This document shows, one piece after another, positions 54,914-62,941 of a stretch of DNA of 64,000 nucleotides. The notes under the pieces were generated by a model, which was given only the letters and a program-made list of their open reading frames with translations, ran no database searches and was not told the DNA's origin. Every line of letters begins with the position of its first letter. Position 1 is the first letter of the stretch. Position numbers and translations under genes: made by a program. The DNA comes from Opitutales bacterium. GTDB lineage: Bacteria; Verrucomicrobiota; Verrucomicrobiia; Opitutales; JABSRG01. The DNA lies in assembly GCA_028280845.1 (NCBI GenBank), contig JANQKZ010000019.1, positions 62,001 to 126,000 of the forward strand, read 5' to 3'.

Positions 54914-57900
54914 CTAGTGAACCGGGACCTCGACCACAAAGTCCTCAAAAAGCCCATAATCGAGGACCCGGTAAGCCTCCCCGGGAGGAAACTCAGATGG
55001 CCCAATCATCCAGGTCCACGGCGTGACGAATCCTTTTTCCGTATCCCGATGGAAGGGTCCAAATAGATTCCTCAGGGTTCCAACGACTTCCACGCTGATT
55101 TCATGAGCCCCGGGCTCCAAGGGACGTTCCAGCATAAATTCGTGCGGCTTCCAACCGATCCTGCCCATCAGCTGGCCATCGACCAGCACCCGGGCGACAG
55201 CTCCATACCAATCCGGGAGACGAACCCGGATCGGGCTGGTCTCGGCTAAATCGATAGTCTTAGTATATCGAACAGTGTCGAAATCAAAAGAGCGGCCCTG
55301 GCTAGCCCAGCTCCCCAGTCCCAGTTCTCCCGGCGGCGCAAGCTGAAAGCCTGGCTCCATTGGCTGGAGGGAGAAATCTCCCATGAGGTATATCGGTTCA
55401 ATCTCTGCATGGATATGCATGGGCGTGATCCTGAGAGTGACAGTGTTGCGGCCCGGAACAAGGTAAGGTCCGACCTCAAACACATCAAAATCATCATCCA
55501 GGAAACCGCCCTCAGCCGCGCCACTCAGTCGATTTCCATTGATCGACAGGTCATACAAATGGGCCCATTCAATAGCGACTTTCAATGAGGTGGGCAAAAA
55601 TCCATCTTTGAATTCAAAGGGGTAACTCACTTGAAAACCAGAATCCGCGGCAAACTGATCCTGCATATTCAATACATTGGTTCGATACTGCACGGCGACC
55701 GACCACGGATTAAACCCAAAGCGACCATATCGGCTGAGTCCATTCAACTCATAGGCTCGGCTTGAAGCCGTGGAAAAGTATATATCGGACCACGCTTCAT
55801 CCCCTATTTGAAGATCCACAAAATCCAGCACGTGAACATTGGGCCCCATGGATTCGACACGCGTTTCGCCTTTAACTTCCATCCATTGCGTGGGTGGCGT
55901 GCGTGAAGGGTGAAGATGGTCACCTGCCTCATAGGGAATCAGACAGAGGAAGCTACCTCCCGGCTCAAGCTCATGAGACACCTGCACCATCTCACCTTGA
56001 GTATCATAGGGCCATGGTTCGATCATTCCTGTCTCGCAATTCAACCCATAGACGGAGGCGCCCCTGGCTTGAAACTCTACCCTTGCCGGTGCTTCCGCAC
56101 TGAAATTCGCCCAAAAGATTAACTGTCCATCATTCAACTCCCGCCGCATATGATGAACCCGGCCTCCAAAGGATAAGGGATCAACCGGCCAGAACTGAGG
56201 ATCAGTCAGTTCTGGAAGGTTCAACGTCTCCGCGCGTAATCCGTTATTGAAAGTGGTCAATGCATTAACCTGGCTGGCGTACTCTCGAAAGAGCTGATCC
56301 AGTTCAGGCGAGGCTGCCCCCTCAATTAAAGTCGGGGCAACTCCGCACAAAATGACCCGTCCTCCACCCTGTAGATAGGACCGTAGCTGCTCAAAGGTGG
56401 ATCGGCTCATCGTTTCAAAGTGAGCCGGGAAAATGACTTGGTCATAACTTCGCTCTCCGACGATCCACCTCCCCCCTTCGGCTCGACCATGGTCTTCCAG
56501 GATCCGTTCGGATCCCAAGTCATACCCCAATTGGAGCCGCTCCATCAGGTCCAATAAATGACGAAAAGTCCTCTCCAGGCCGTCCAGATGGGCTGAGGGT
56601 TTACCCGGCACGGTATACATCCAGGCCGTTGTAGTGGGTTCCAGAATCAAAGTGGTGTTGACCTGCTCTCCCCGGGTGAGGGCAAAGGAAAGCCGGTGGT
56701 AGTAACGGGCCACTTTCCCATAGTCTTCCCAGTAGGGTGCATGGACCGAGAAGGACAAGGGGAAATCCCCCTTTCGCCTGCCCTTGATCGTCTGAAAAGA
56801 CAAATGCTGGTTGAGGAAATTGACGCCGAGGGCGAATTGCCAATCGTTGAGGCGTTTCATATCCGCAAAGTCGAGATCCCATCCACTGCCACCGTGGGTT
56901 TCTGACAGGGCGCGTTCCCGCCCCAGCTGATTGCATACACTCGCCAGTTCTTTGATCGCGCGGACATTGCCAAACTGGTCGGGCCGGCGGTCCTCGTTGT
57001 TAAAAAGCATATCGATCCCTGGCACCTGGTGGTAGGCATACATAGCCATATTATCTCCGCCATGCGTCGGATCGGGCCAGCCGTGCTCCCAGTAGTGCCC
57101 TGTCCATTTTAACCCCTTTTCCTGAGTATAGGCATACCAGGGTTCGGACCACCGCTCGATAAACAAATCCAGCAATACCTTGTAGTAGTGATAGCGGACC
57201 TGCCTCCAATTGCCAACCTCCTCCACCAGGCTGAATACATGGGGCTTTAAATCATACCCCCAACGATTCTCAAAATCCTCCCACAGGCTTGGGGTAAACC
57301 GCAAACTGTCTCTCGCCGGATAGGCCCGGATATTGGGTTCATCGGTAAATACGCCGGGGATCGAAGCGCCCAGATCACCCCCGAACCGCCGCTCCATCTC
57401 CGCCATTGTAACTTCGATGAAAGTCTCGGTGACACCAGGCAATATAAGATCCACATAACGACTCCCCCCATACCAGCCGTTCGTTGTCTCCCGCAGGTAG
57501 GTCACACCATACCGAACCGGAGTCGTTTCCGACACCTCTCCACTGCTTACGCGACTTACATCATTTCGTTCCACAACGAAATCATAATCATGGCCGCCTT
57601 CCATCTCCCCCGATATGCGTTCCACCCGGAATGCTGTTGGATGCGCTACTGATTCCGGCATCACTGCGGCCACATGCCCCCCGCCAAATCCGCTGGGAAA
57701 GGAATTCTCGTCGTAGATCCAGAGCACCATGTCACGCGCCTTCGCTTCCTGTAGAGCGAATGCCCAAAGATCAAACCATTCCTTGGACAGATATTCGGTA
57801 ATCAACCCTGGACGCGGATGTATAAATGCACCGTGAATCCCCTGCTCCTTGAAGGCCTCAAGGTCCCGAACAATCTTGGACTCCGTCACCACGCCGTTCC

Positions 57901-58048
57901 AGACCCACAAAGGCATGGAACTGTAACCCCGAGGAGGAGCACCAAACCCTGCCTTCAAGGTGGAGACATCATCCTTTGCGACCGAGGGGAAAACCGCGAA
58001 TCCCCCACACATCAACCCGATAAGGAAAAGGTATGCCCAGGCGCGCAT
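54914..58048 (-). CDS. GH106-like alpha-L-rhamnosidase-family protein
   Basis: A 1044-residue secreted protein. After the signal peptide, LKAGFGAPPRGYSSMPLWVW starts the GH106-type catalytic barrel with GIHGAFIHPRPGL, VLWIYDENSFPSGF, GVFTDEPN and SETHGGSGWDL, the last two carrying acidic catalytic candidates. The C-terminal half has beta-sandwich and CBM67-like domains (DWYGAVARVLVDGQLMGRIG, PLEPGAHEISVEVVG). GH106 enzymes release L-rhamnose from pectin and related glycans. The fold-level call is by motif and layout; a related uncharacterised barrel family is the alternative. It lies 12 bases after the DUF1080 gene, so the two are co-transcribed. Confidence 0.8.
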   Translation of the reverse strand: MRAWAYLFLIGLMCGGFAVFPSVAKDDVSTLKAGFGAPPRGYSSMPLWVWNGVVTESKIVRDLEAFKEQGIHGAFIHPRPGLITEYLSKEWFDLWAFALQEAKARDMVLWIYDENSFPSGFGGGHVAAVMPESVAHPTAFRVERISGEMEGGHDYDFVVERNDVSRVSSGEVSETTPVRYGVTYLRETTNGWYGGSRYVDLILPGVTETFIEVTMAEMERRFGGDLGASIPGVFTDEPNIRAYPARDSLRFTPSLWEDFENRWGYDLKPHVFSLVEEVGNWRQVRYHYYKVLLDLFIERWSEPWYAYTQEKGLKWTGHYWEHGWPDPTHGGDNMAMYAYHQVPGIDMLFNNEDRRPDQFGNVRAIKELASVCNQLGRERALSETHGGSGWDLDFADMKRLNDWQFALGVNFLNQHLSFQTIKGRRKGDFPLSFSVHAPYWEDYGKVARYYHRLSFALTRGEQVNTTLILEPTTTAWMYTVPGKPSAHLDGLERTFRHLLDLMERLQLGYDLGSERILEDHGRAEGGRWIVGERSYDQVIFPAHFETMSRSTFEQLRSYLQGGGRVILCGVAPTLIEGAASPELDQLFREYASQVNALTTFNNGLRAETLNLPELTDPQFWPVDPLSFGGRVHHMRRELNDGQLIFWANFSAEAPARVEFQARGASVYGLNCETGMIEPWPYDTQGEMVQVSHELEPGGSFLCLIPYEAGDHLHPSRTPPTQWMEVKGETRVESMGPNVHVLDFVDLQIGDEAWSDIYFSTASSRAYELNGLSRYGRFGFNPWSVAVQYRTNVLNMQDQFAADSGFQVSYPFEFKDGFLPTSLKVAIEWAHLYDLSINGNRLSGAAEGGFLDDDFDVFEVGPYLVPGRNTVTLRITPMHIHAEIEPIYLMGDFSLQPMEPGFQLAPPGELGLGSWASQGRSFDFDTVRYTKTIDLAETSPIRVRLPDWYGAVARVLVDGQLMGRIGWKPHEFMLERPLEPGAHEISVEVVGTLRNLFGPFHRDTEKGFVTPWTWMIGPSEFPPGEAYRVLDYGLFEDFVVEVPVH

Positions 58049-58060
58049 CGCGGTTCCCTC

Positions 58061-58789
58061 CTATCGCTTAGCCGGATTCCATTCACTCCAGGAAACATCC
58101 CGGGCCGGACGTATCCGAACCTTGCGGAACTCAATATCTGCCTTTTCCGCCTGCAGGCAGATAGCCCCCGAAGCAGCGGAAGGCAAAAATCCCTCATTGA
58201 CCAATTTGCCATTCACATAAACCAGCAGGCGCTCCCTGGCCGAAACGATGCGCATATGGTTCCACTCGCCGGCTGGCTTTTCCGCGCCCTCCATTAAGGC
58301 TTTCCGCATGCGCCAATGCCACTCCTTCATCTCCGCTTCCGGATCCTCCGGATTGGCCGTCAACGTTTGCTTCGGATCATAGACCTGTACCGTTTCCCCG
58401 ATGAAGATAAAATCCCCTGCATCCTGGTTCATCAGCTGCACTTCCAGGCTGCGCGGCCAGATCCCCATGAACCGTGGCGTACTGCAAAACAACAGGACCC
58501 CGCAATTTCCCGGCTTGCCCGGCCAGCGCCACTCCAATTCCAATTCAAATTCCTCAAAGGAATCTTTCGTCCGTATAACCCCGGTCGGGGTTTGCTTGCC
58601 CGCGCCGTCTGTGCGCAACACCCCACTGGTCAAACTCCAGATCTCCCTGGGGTCGGAGTAATCCCTCACATCGAAAATCCAGGCCTTGAGGGAATCCTCA
58701 GCCAGCAGATCGATCCAGCCCTCAGGATGGGCTGCAGGGGCATAAATAAAGGACAGGAGGAGGAGCAGGGGTAATTTACGCATGCCCAC
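58061..58789 (-). CDS. DUF1080 secreted protein
   Basis: A 242-residue exported DUF1080 (3-keto-disaccharide hydrolase family) protein. The signal peptide is KLPLLLLLSFIYAPAAHPEG; ATG 58783 is an alternative start. Motifs are WIDLLAEDSLKAWIFD, a jelly-roll core ELELEWRWPGKPGNCGVLLF, RSLEVQLMNQDAGDFIF and the terminal AICLQAEKADIEFRKVRIRP. A variation from the neighbour at 5288 is the shorter N-terminal part. It is co-directional with and upstream of the GH106-like gene, suggesting cleavage of an oxidised glycoside or binding of the product. Confidence 0.85.
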   Translation of the reverse strand: MGMRKLPLLLLLSFIYAPAAHPEGWIDLLAEDSLKAWIFDVRDYSDPREIWSLTSGVLRTDGAGKQTPTGVIRTKDSFEEFELELEWRWPGKPGNCGVLLFCSTPRFMGIWPRSLEVQLMNQDAGDFIFIGETVQVYDPKQTLTANPEDPEAEMKEWHWRMRKALMEGAEKPAGEWNHMRIVSARERLLVYVNGKLVNEGFLPSAASGAICLQAEKADIEFRKVRIRPARDVSWSEWNPAKR

Positions 58790-58794
58790 CCTTA

Positions 58795-58826
58795 TAAATT
58801 CTAAATCCTAAATCCTAAATCCTAAA
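58795..58826. repeat. Tandem TAAATCC heptads
   Basis: TAAATTC, then three TAAATCC units, then TAAAC, about four and a half 7-base units, upstream of the DUF1080 gene. It resembles the AAATCC heptads flanking the four-helix-bundle gene at 33 kb. Confidence 0.7.
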
Positions 58827-58937
58827 CCACTGAAAAAACCTAAACGTTAAATGACCTGTTGAGGATCCCTCTTTGTATCAGCCCCATGCGGATAATTTCC
58901 CGATACCAAAGCCTCCTGCGTACCCATGAGGTCCTCG

Positions 58938-58984
58938 ATTAGTTATCAATTGGGCGAGAAGCTCATAAACCAATTAACTATCAG
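58938..58984. other. Imperfect inverted repeat in the DUF1080/DUF1593 spacer
   Basis: TAGTTATCAATTGG and CCAATTAACTA form an imperfect inverted repeat around an 18-base loop, between the divergent DUF1080 and DUF1593 genes. It could be a regulator site; no regulator gene is near. Confidence 0.35.
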
Positions 58985-59063
58985 TCAACCTGCAACTCGG
59001 CAGTATCACACACGATCACATCCGGATTGAATCCGCCAGGGAGTCGCTCTAGTCTCACGAGTC

Positions 59064-60527
59064 ATGCGTTGCCGGTCCCTGTTTCTCCTCCTTCCGCTGA
59101 TCATCACCCCGTTGATCCACGCAGACACCCTTCCACCCTATCGGGTTGTTATCCTCACCGATATGACCCACGACGATGGAAACTCATTCATCCGCTACTT
59201 ATACTACGGGCACCTATTTGAGACTGAGGCCATTATTGTCACCAACCAACTGCCGGACTTTCGCTTCGATGACGCCGGGCCATGGAAAAAGATCGACCAG
59301 ATACTGGATGCTTACGAAACGGAGTATCCGCAGTTGATTCGCCACCAACCTGAGCTCCCCTCACCCGCCGCCTATCGGGACGTCACTTATCACGGACATG
59401 GAGCCATTCCGATCATCTGGCTGACGAATGAAGGTTCATTTGACTCTACCATTGCGGGTCGCCACGTCACGACCGAATGGGGTTCCATTGACTTCGATGA
59501 CTGGATTGGCGAAGGGCTCAACCCCAATGGCCAGCCTAAGGACTCCCCGGGAAGCGAACACCTCCTCAAAGTCTTCGCCAAAGAGGACGATCGGCCTATT
59601 TTTGTCCAGAGCTGGGGTGGACCTATTACCTTTATTCAAGCGCTCTATCGATACCAGCAATCGCACTCCCCTGAGCAAGTGACGCAGCTCATGGAAAAAC
59701 TGCACTTCTACTGCATCCTGTTTCAGGATATCACCTTTGATTTCCTGATCGACCTCGACCAGGCAACCGAACTGCTCTGTGGCAATTTTGGAACAGTTCA
59801 GTCCACTTATGATAAACAGCTTCGCCTGCAACCCAACCAGCTCCTCTATGACGGGGGGCATTTCTGGACTTTCGTATGGAGTAGGGATCCGAACTGGGTG
59901 AAACCCATTACTGAAGCCGACGTCAATGGTCACGGTCCGCTTTCAGATCTTTATGACCACGGCGGCGAAGGAGATTCTCCCGCTTTTTTCTACCTCATCA
60001 GCGCCGACCTCGGTCTGAATGATCCCCTGGAACCCACCCACGGGAGTTGGGGGGGGCGGTTTATCCCTATGGAATCTCCCTTTCCTGAAGGTTACTACAT
60101 GACCTGCGGGGTGGATCCGGTCGCGCTCAATCGCTGGCTGCCTGTAATCCACTCAAGCTTCATGAATCGACTACGCTTCTCCACAACCGCACCTGGCTTC
60201 GTGAATCGCGAACCGCTTCCCAGGCTGAAAGGCTTTCCGGATCGCCAGATCATCCGCCTCAGCGTCGAGCCTGGACAACGACTGACCCTGGACGCGAGTG
60301 GAAGCGTGGATCCGGATGGAGACCAGATGTTCTTCAGGTGGTTTCACTACGACGCGGCGGATTCCTACCCGCGCCCGGTCAAAATTCCAGATCCGGACCG
60401 TTCCGTCCAAACGATTGAGGTTCCCGACGATATCGGAGACCATACGATCCATCTCATCCTCGAACTCTCTGATGATGGAGATCTCCCCCTGACCCAATAT
60501 CGACGGGTTATTCTCTCAGCCGATTGA
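59064..60527 (+). CDS. DUF1593 (nucleoside-hydrolase-like) secreted protein
   Basis: A 487-residue exported protein. After the signal peptide (LFLLLPLIITPLIHA), the DUF1593 core reads PYRVVILTDMTHDDGNSFIR, with an Asp-rich DMTHDDG metal site similar to nucleoside hydrolases. Further segments are IFVQSWGGPITFIQALYRYQ and WSRDPNWV; the last 80 residues are a PKD/Ig-like domain (LTLDASGSVDPDGDQMFFRW, IGDHTIHLILELSDDGDLP). Family members are often near polysaccharide loci and are annotated as nucleoside-hydrolase-like or cellulose-binding. The enzymatic substrate is unknown. The next gene follows after 110 bases, with an overlapping open frame. Confidence 0.84.
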   Translation: MRCRSLFLLLPLIITPLIHADTLPPYRVVILTDMTHDDGNSFIRYLYYGHLFETEAIIVTNQLPDFRFDDAGPWKKIDQILDAYETEYPQLIRHQPELPSPAAYRDVTYHGHGAIPIIWLTNEGSFDSTIAGRHVTTEWGSIDFDDWIGEGLNPNGQPKDSPGSEHLLKVFAKEDDRPIFVQSWGGPITFIQALYRYQQSHSPEQVTQLMEKLHFYCILFQDITFDFLIDLDQATELLCGNFGTVQSTYDKQLRLQPNQLLYDGGHFWTFVWSRDPNWVKPITEADVNGHGPLSDLYDHGGEGDSPAFFYLISADLGLNDPLEPTHGSWGGRFIPMESPFPEGYYMTCGVDPVALNRWLPVIHSSFMNRLRFSTTAPGFVNREPLPRLKGFPDRQIIRLSVEPGQRLTLDASGSVDPDGDQMFFRWFHYDAADSYPRPVKIPDPDRSVQTIEVPDDIGDHTIHLILELSDDGDLPLTQYRRVILSAD

Positions 60528-60637
60528 GCCCTCGCGGTAGAATAACCAAAAAGAACAAGGAGCGCCGTAAATCCGAAACCTTTGGTCTACTTCGTGGAAT
60601 TTCGCTATTTTCTGCCCCCCCCGATCTCCCTATCCTC

Positions 60638-61900
60638 ATGAAAACACTACCATACGCGGTGACCCTTTTTCCAGTGCTCATCTTGTCAGGCTGCAGCGAC
60701 CACCCCCCCGCTTCCGAAGAATCGATCCATATCGAACGAGAAACTTACCGCGATCAATTTATCGGCTTCTGGTTGGGCAGTTGCATTGCCAATTGGACAG
60801 GTCTGACAACTGAAGCCCACCGCCGGACCAAGCCTTACTACACGGATGAAGACTGGCAGACCACTAAAGGATGGACCATCGATGGCAAGGAATACTCATT
60901 TTATATCGATTTTGTTCTCGATCAGGACCCCTGGGGTGCCGACGACGACACCGATATAGAATACATCTTTCAACATGCCATGGACACCTATGCCACCACC
61001 CGCCTGAGTGGCGCCCAGATACGCGACCAATGGCTGGAGCATATCCGCAGTGAGGAAGAGAATTACCTCTGGGTGTCCAATGAAACCGCCTTCCATCTCA
61101 TGAGGGATCAAGGCATGACTCCTCCCGAGACCTCCCTTCCGGCCAATAACCCCAATTGGGAGATGATTGACGCTCAGCTCGTCACTGAAATTTTCGGCCT
61201 CTACGCGCCGGGACATCCTGACCTTGCCCTGACAATTTCTGAAATGCCCGTACGGACCATGGCGTATTCGCATTCTCAATACGCAGCTCAGTTTTACATT
61301 GTCATGCATGCCCTGGCGAGCCGGGTGGATCCGCAATTATCATACAAAGAGCAGGTGTTCTGGCTCGCTGCCCAAGCGCGCGGTTACATTCCCGACTCAT
61401 CCTATATCGCAGGCATGTATGATTGGGTGCTGGAGCAATATCACGCCACCCCCGACAAAAATGACTGGGAAACCGTACGCGACGCCTTTCATGATCGCTA
61501 TATTGAAGGCGGAGCCGATGGTTATTCCTACGCCGACTTCTTCGATTCGGGCAGCAACTTCGGCCTCAGCATGGTCAGCCTCTTCTTTGGCGAGGGGAAC
61601 TTTAAGCGCACCATCCAGATCGGCACCCTCGCCGGACAGGATTCTGACAATCCAACCGCCACCTGGGGCGGGCTGCTCGGATTTCTATACGGCTATGAAG
61701 GCCTGCAAACCCATTTTGAGAAGCGTGACTTTTCCAACGACTACCATATTCACCGCACTAGGATCGGTTTTGGGGATGGCATGGACACCTTTGACAGTAT
61801 GGCCGAAACCGCCCTTCGTATCACTGAGCGCGTTATCCGCGAAGAAATGAACGGCACCGTTTCAGAGCAGCGCTGGGTCATCCCGGTTCCTCAGCGGTAG
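60638..61900 (+). CDS. ADP-ribosylglycohydrolase-fold lipoprotein
   Basis: A 420-residue protein started at ATG 60638, which gives a lipoprotein signal (TLPYAVTLFPVLILSGC, Cys at 19); the upstream extension overlapping DUF1593 lacks a signal. The mature part has the ADP-ribosylglycohydrolase layout: FIGFWLGSCIANWTG, DPWGADDDTDIEY (metal Asp cluster) and GQDSDNPTATWGGLLGFLYG (second Asp pair). This fold normally works in the cytoplasm on ADP-ribose; lipidated, exported members are common in Planctomycetes and Verrucomicrobiota, and are likely repurposed for glycosides. Placement next to DUF1593, GH106 and DUF1080 supports a saccharide role. Confidence 0.84.
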   Translation: MKTLPYAVTLFPVLILSGCSDHPPASEESIHIERETYRDQFIGFWLGSCIANWTGLTTEAHRRTKPYYTDEDWQTTKGWTIDGKEYSFYIDFVLDQDPWGADDDTDIEYIFQHAMDTYATTRLSGAQIRDQWLEHIRSEEENYLWVSNETAFHLMRDQGMTPPETSLPANNPNWEMIDAQLVTEIFGLYAPGHPDLALTISEMPVRTMAYSHSQYAAQFYIVMHALASRVDPQLSYKEQVFWLAAQARGYIPDSSYIAGMYDWVLEQYHATPDKNDWETVRDAFHDRYIEGGADGYSYADFFDSGSNFGLSMVSLFFGEGNFKRTIQIGTLAGQDSDNPTATWGGLLGFLYGYEGLQTHFEKRDFSNDYHIHRTRIGFGDGMDTFDSMAETALRITERVIREEMNGTVSEQRWVIPVPQR

Positions 61901-62309
61901 ATACGCCGGACCCTGAAATCTCTTTTCCGTAACGCTGCCAATAAAGCTTAAACCGGATAGGATTTTCTTTTCCTAACCTGATCTGTGGTGCGCGAATTCA
62001 TGCACTTCCAGGCAATAGGTATTTACGCTCTACCCCCCTGTCGCTCCCTGAGCTCCATTGCTTCGAAGTGGCCGCCACCACGGCTCTCGCCGCGGTATCA
62101 AGGGTGAAACGGATGACGCCTCGACGAGTGCAGAGAGACAACACGGCCAATTTCCTATCGACATCCGCAACGAACAGTCCCGGCTGGCGCTGAAAGACTG
62201 CGAATCGCTTCCCTCTTGAGATTTGGGGTTGACAAGAGAACATATGTATAGAACATTTGTTCTATACATTTGAGCTAAACCTGAATTTTAAATCGAAAAG
62301 AGATCTTAT
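61901..62309. other. Intergenic region ahead of tetR
   Basis: 409 bases. A minus-strand open frame (61998-62243) has no recognisable features. The right part contains a TTGACA hexamer (62229-62234) and the TetR palindrome. I see no gene. Confidence 0.45.
62244..62269. promoter_or_regulatory. TetR operator, 26-bp near-perfect palindrome
   Basis: ATGTATAGAACA, central TT, TGTTCTATACAT: two perfect 12-base arms. It starts 10 bases after a TTGACA (-35-like) and ends 40 bases before the tetR ATG, so bound regulator would cover the -10 area. It is very likely the autoregulatory operator also controlling the efflux gene. Confidence 0.8.
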
Positions 62310-62933
62310 ATGGGAACCCAGAAAGATTCGGAGAAGACGAAGGCACGTCTTATTGAAGCGGCGGGGCAACTGTTCGCCGAGAAAGGACTTAAGGCGGTGA
62401 CGGTGCGCGATATCGCAGCGGAAGCGGGAACTCAGATCAGTGCCTTGAACTATCATTTTCGTTCGAAAGATGAGCTTTATAAGGAGGTGCTGGTGGCGGC
62501 ATGTATGAATGACCTGATCCGTGAAGAGGAGCAAACTGAGCTACGAAAACTGAAGCCGGCGAAGGCCTTGCGTCTGGTCATTGACGAAGTGGTGAAGCAA
62601 CTACGCACGGAGGACGCCGATAGCTGGCAGAACAAGTTACTGGCGCGAGAGTCGCGCGACCCAAGCCCGGCTTTTGCGGAGGCCAGTGAGGTTTATTATA
62701 AGCCACAAACGGATTTCATGGCGGAGTTGATCGGCGGCGTTGTGGGAAAGCCCGCCGACAATATGGAGGTGCGTCTGGCAGTTACTTCGATGTGGGCGAT
62801 ATTCGATACCTTTTTTGAATACAAGCATTTGGTCGAGACCACATCGCCGGGCCTCTCGGACTATCTGGCTGAAAAGGACCGATTTAACACATGGCTGTTT
62901 GAGCTGGTCGTTCATATGGCCGGTAAGAAGTAA
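62310..62933 (+). CDS. TetR/AcrR-family transcriptional regulator
   Basis: A 207-residue regulator. The N-terminal helix-turn-helix is TKARLIEAAGQLFAEKGLKA, TVRDIAAEAGTQISALNYHF, SKDELYKEVL. The C-terminal half is all-helical (residues 65-207) and resembles the CerR/DUF1956-type ligand domain. An outer-membrane factor gene starts 9 bases after its stop, so they are co-transcribed. A 26-bp palindrome upstream should be its operator. It probably derepresses an RND efflux system when a toxic compound binds. Confidence 0.9.
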   Translation: MGTQKDSEKTKARLIEAAGQLFAEKGLKAVTVRDIAAEAGTQISALNYHFRSKDELYKEVLVAACMNDLIREEEQTELRKLKPAKALRLVIDEVVKQLRTEDADSWQNKLLARESRDPSPAFAEASEVYYKPQTDFMAELIGGVVGKPADNMEVRLAVTSMWAIFDTFFEYKHLVETTSPGLSDYLAEKDRFNTWLFELVVHMAGKK

Positions 62934-62941
62934 AAACACCC

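Noticed and set aside
58795-58826. Telomere-like TAAATCC repeat
   Set aside because: Only about four units, internal to a gene-dense chromosome region; similar heptads occur elsewhere as intergenic repeats.
61998-62243. 81-residue minus-strand open frame upstream of tetR
   Set aside because: No motif, no ribosome-binding site, and it reaches up to the tetR promoter region.
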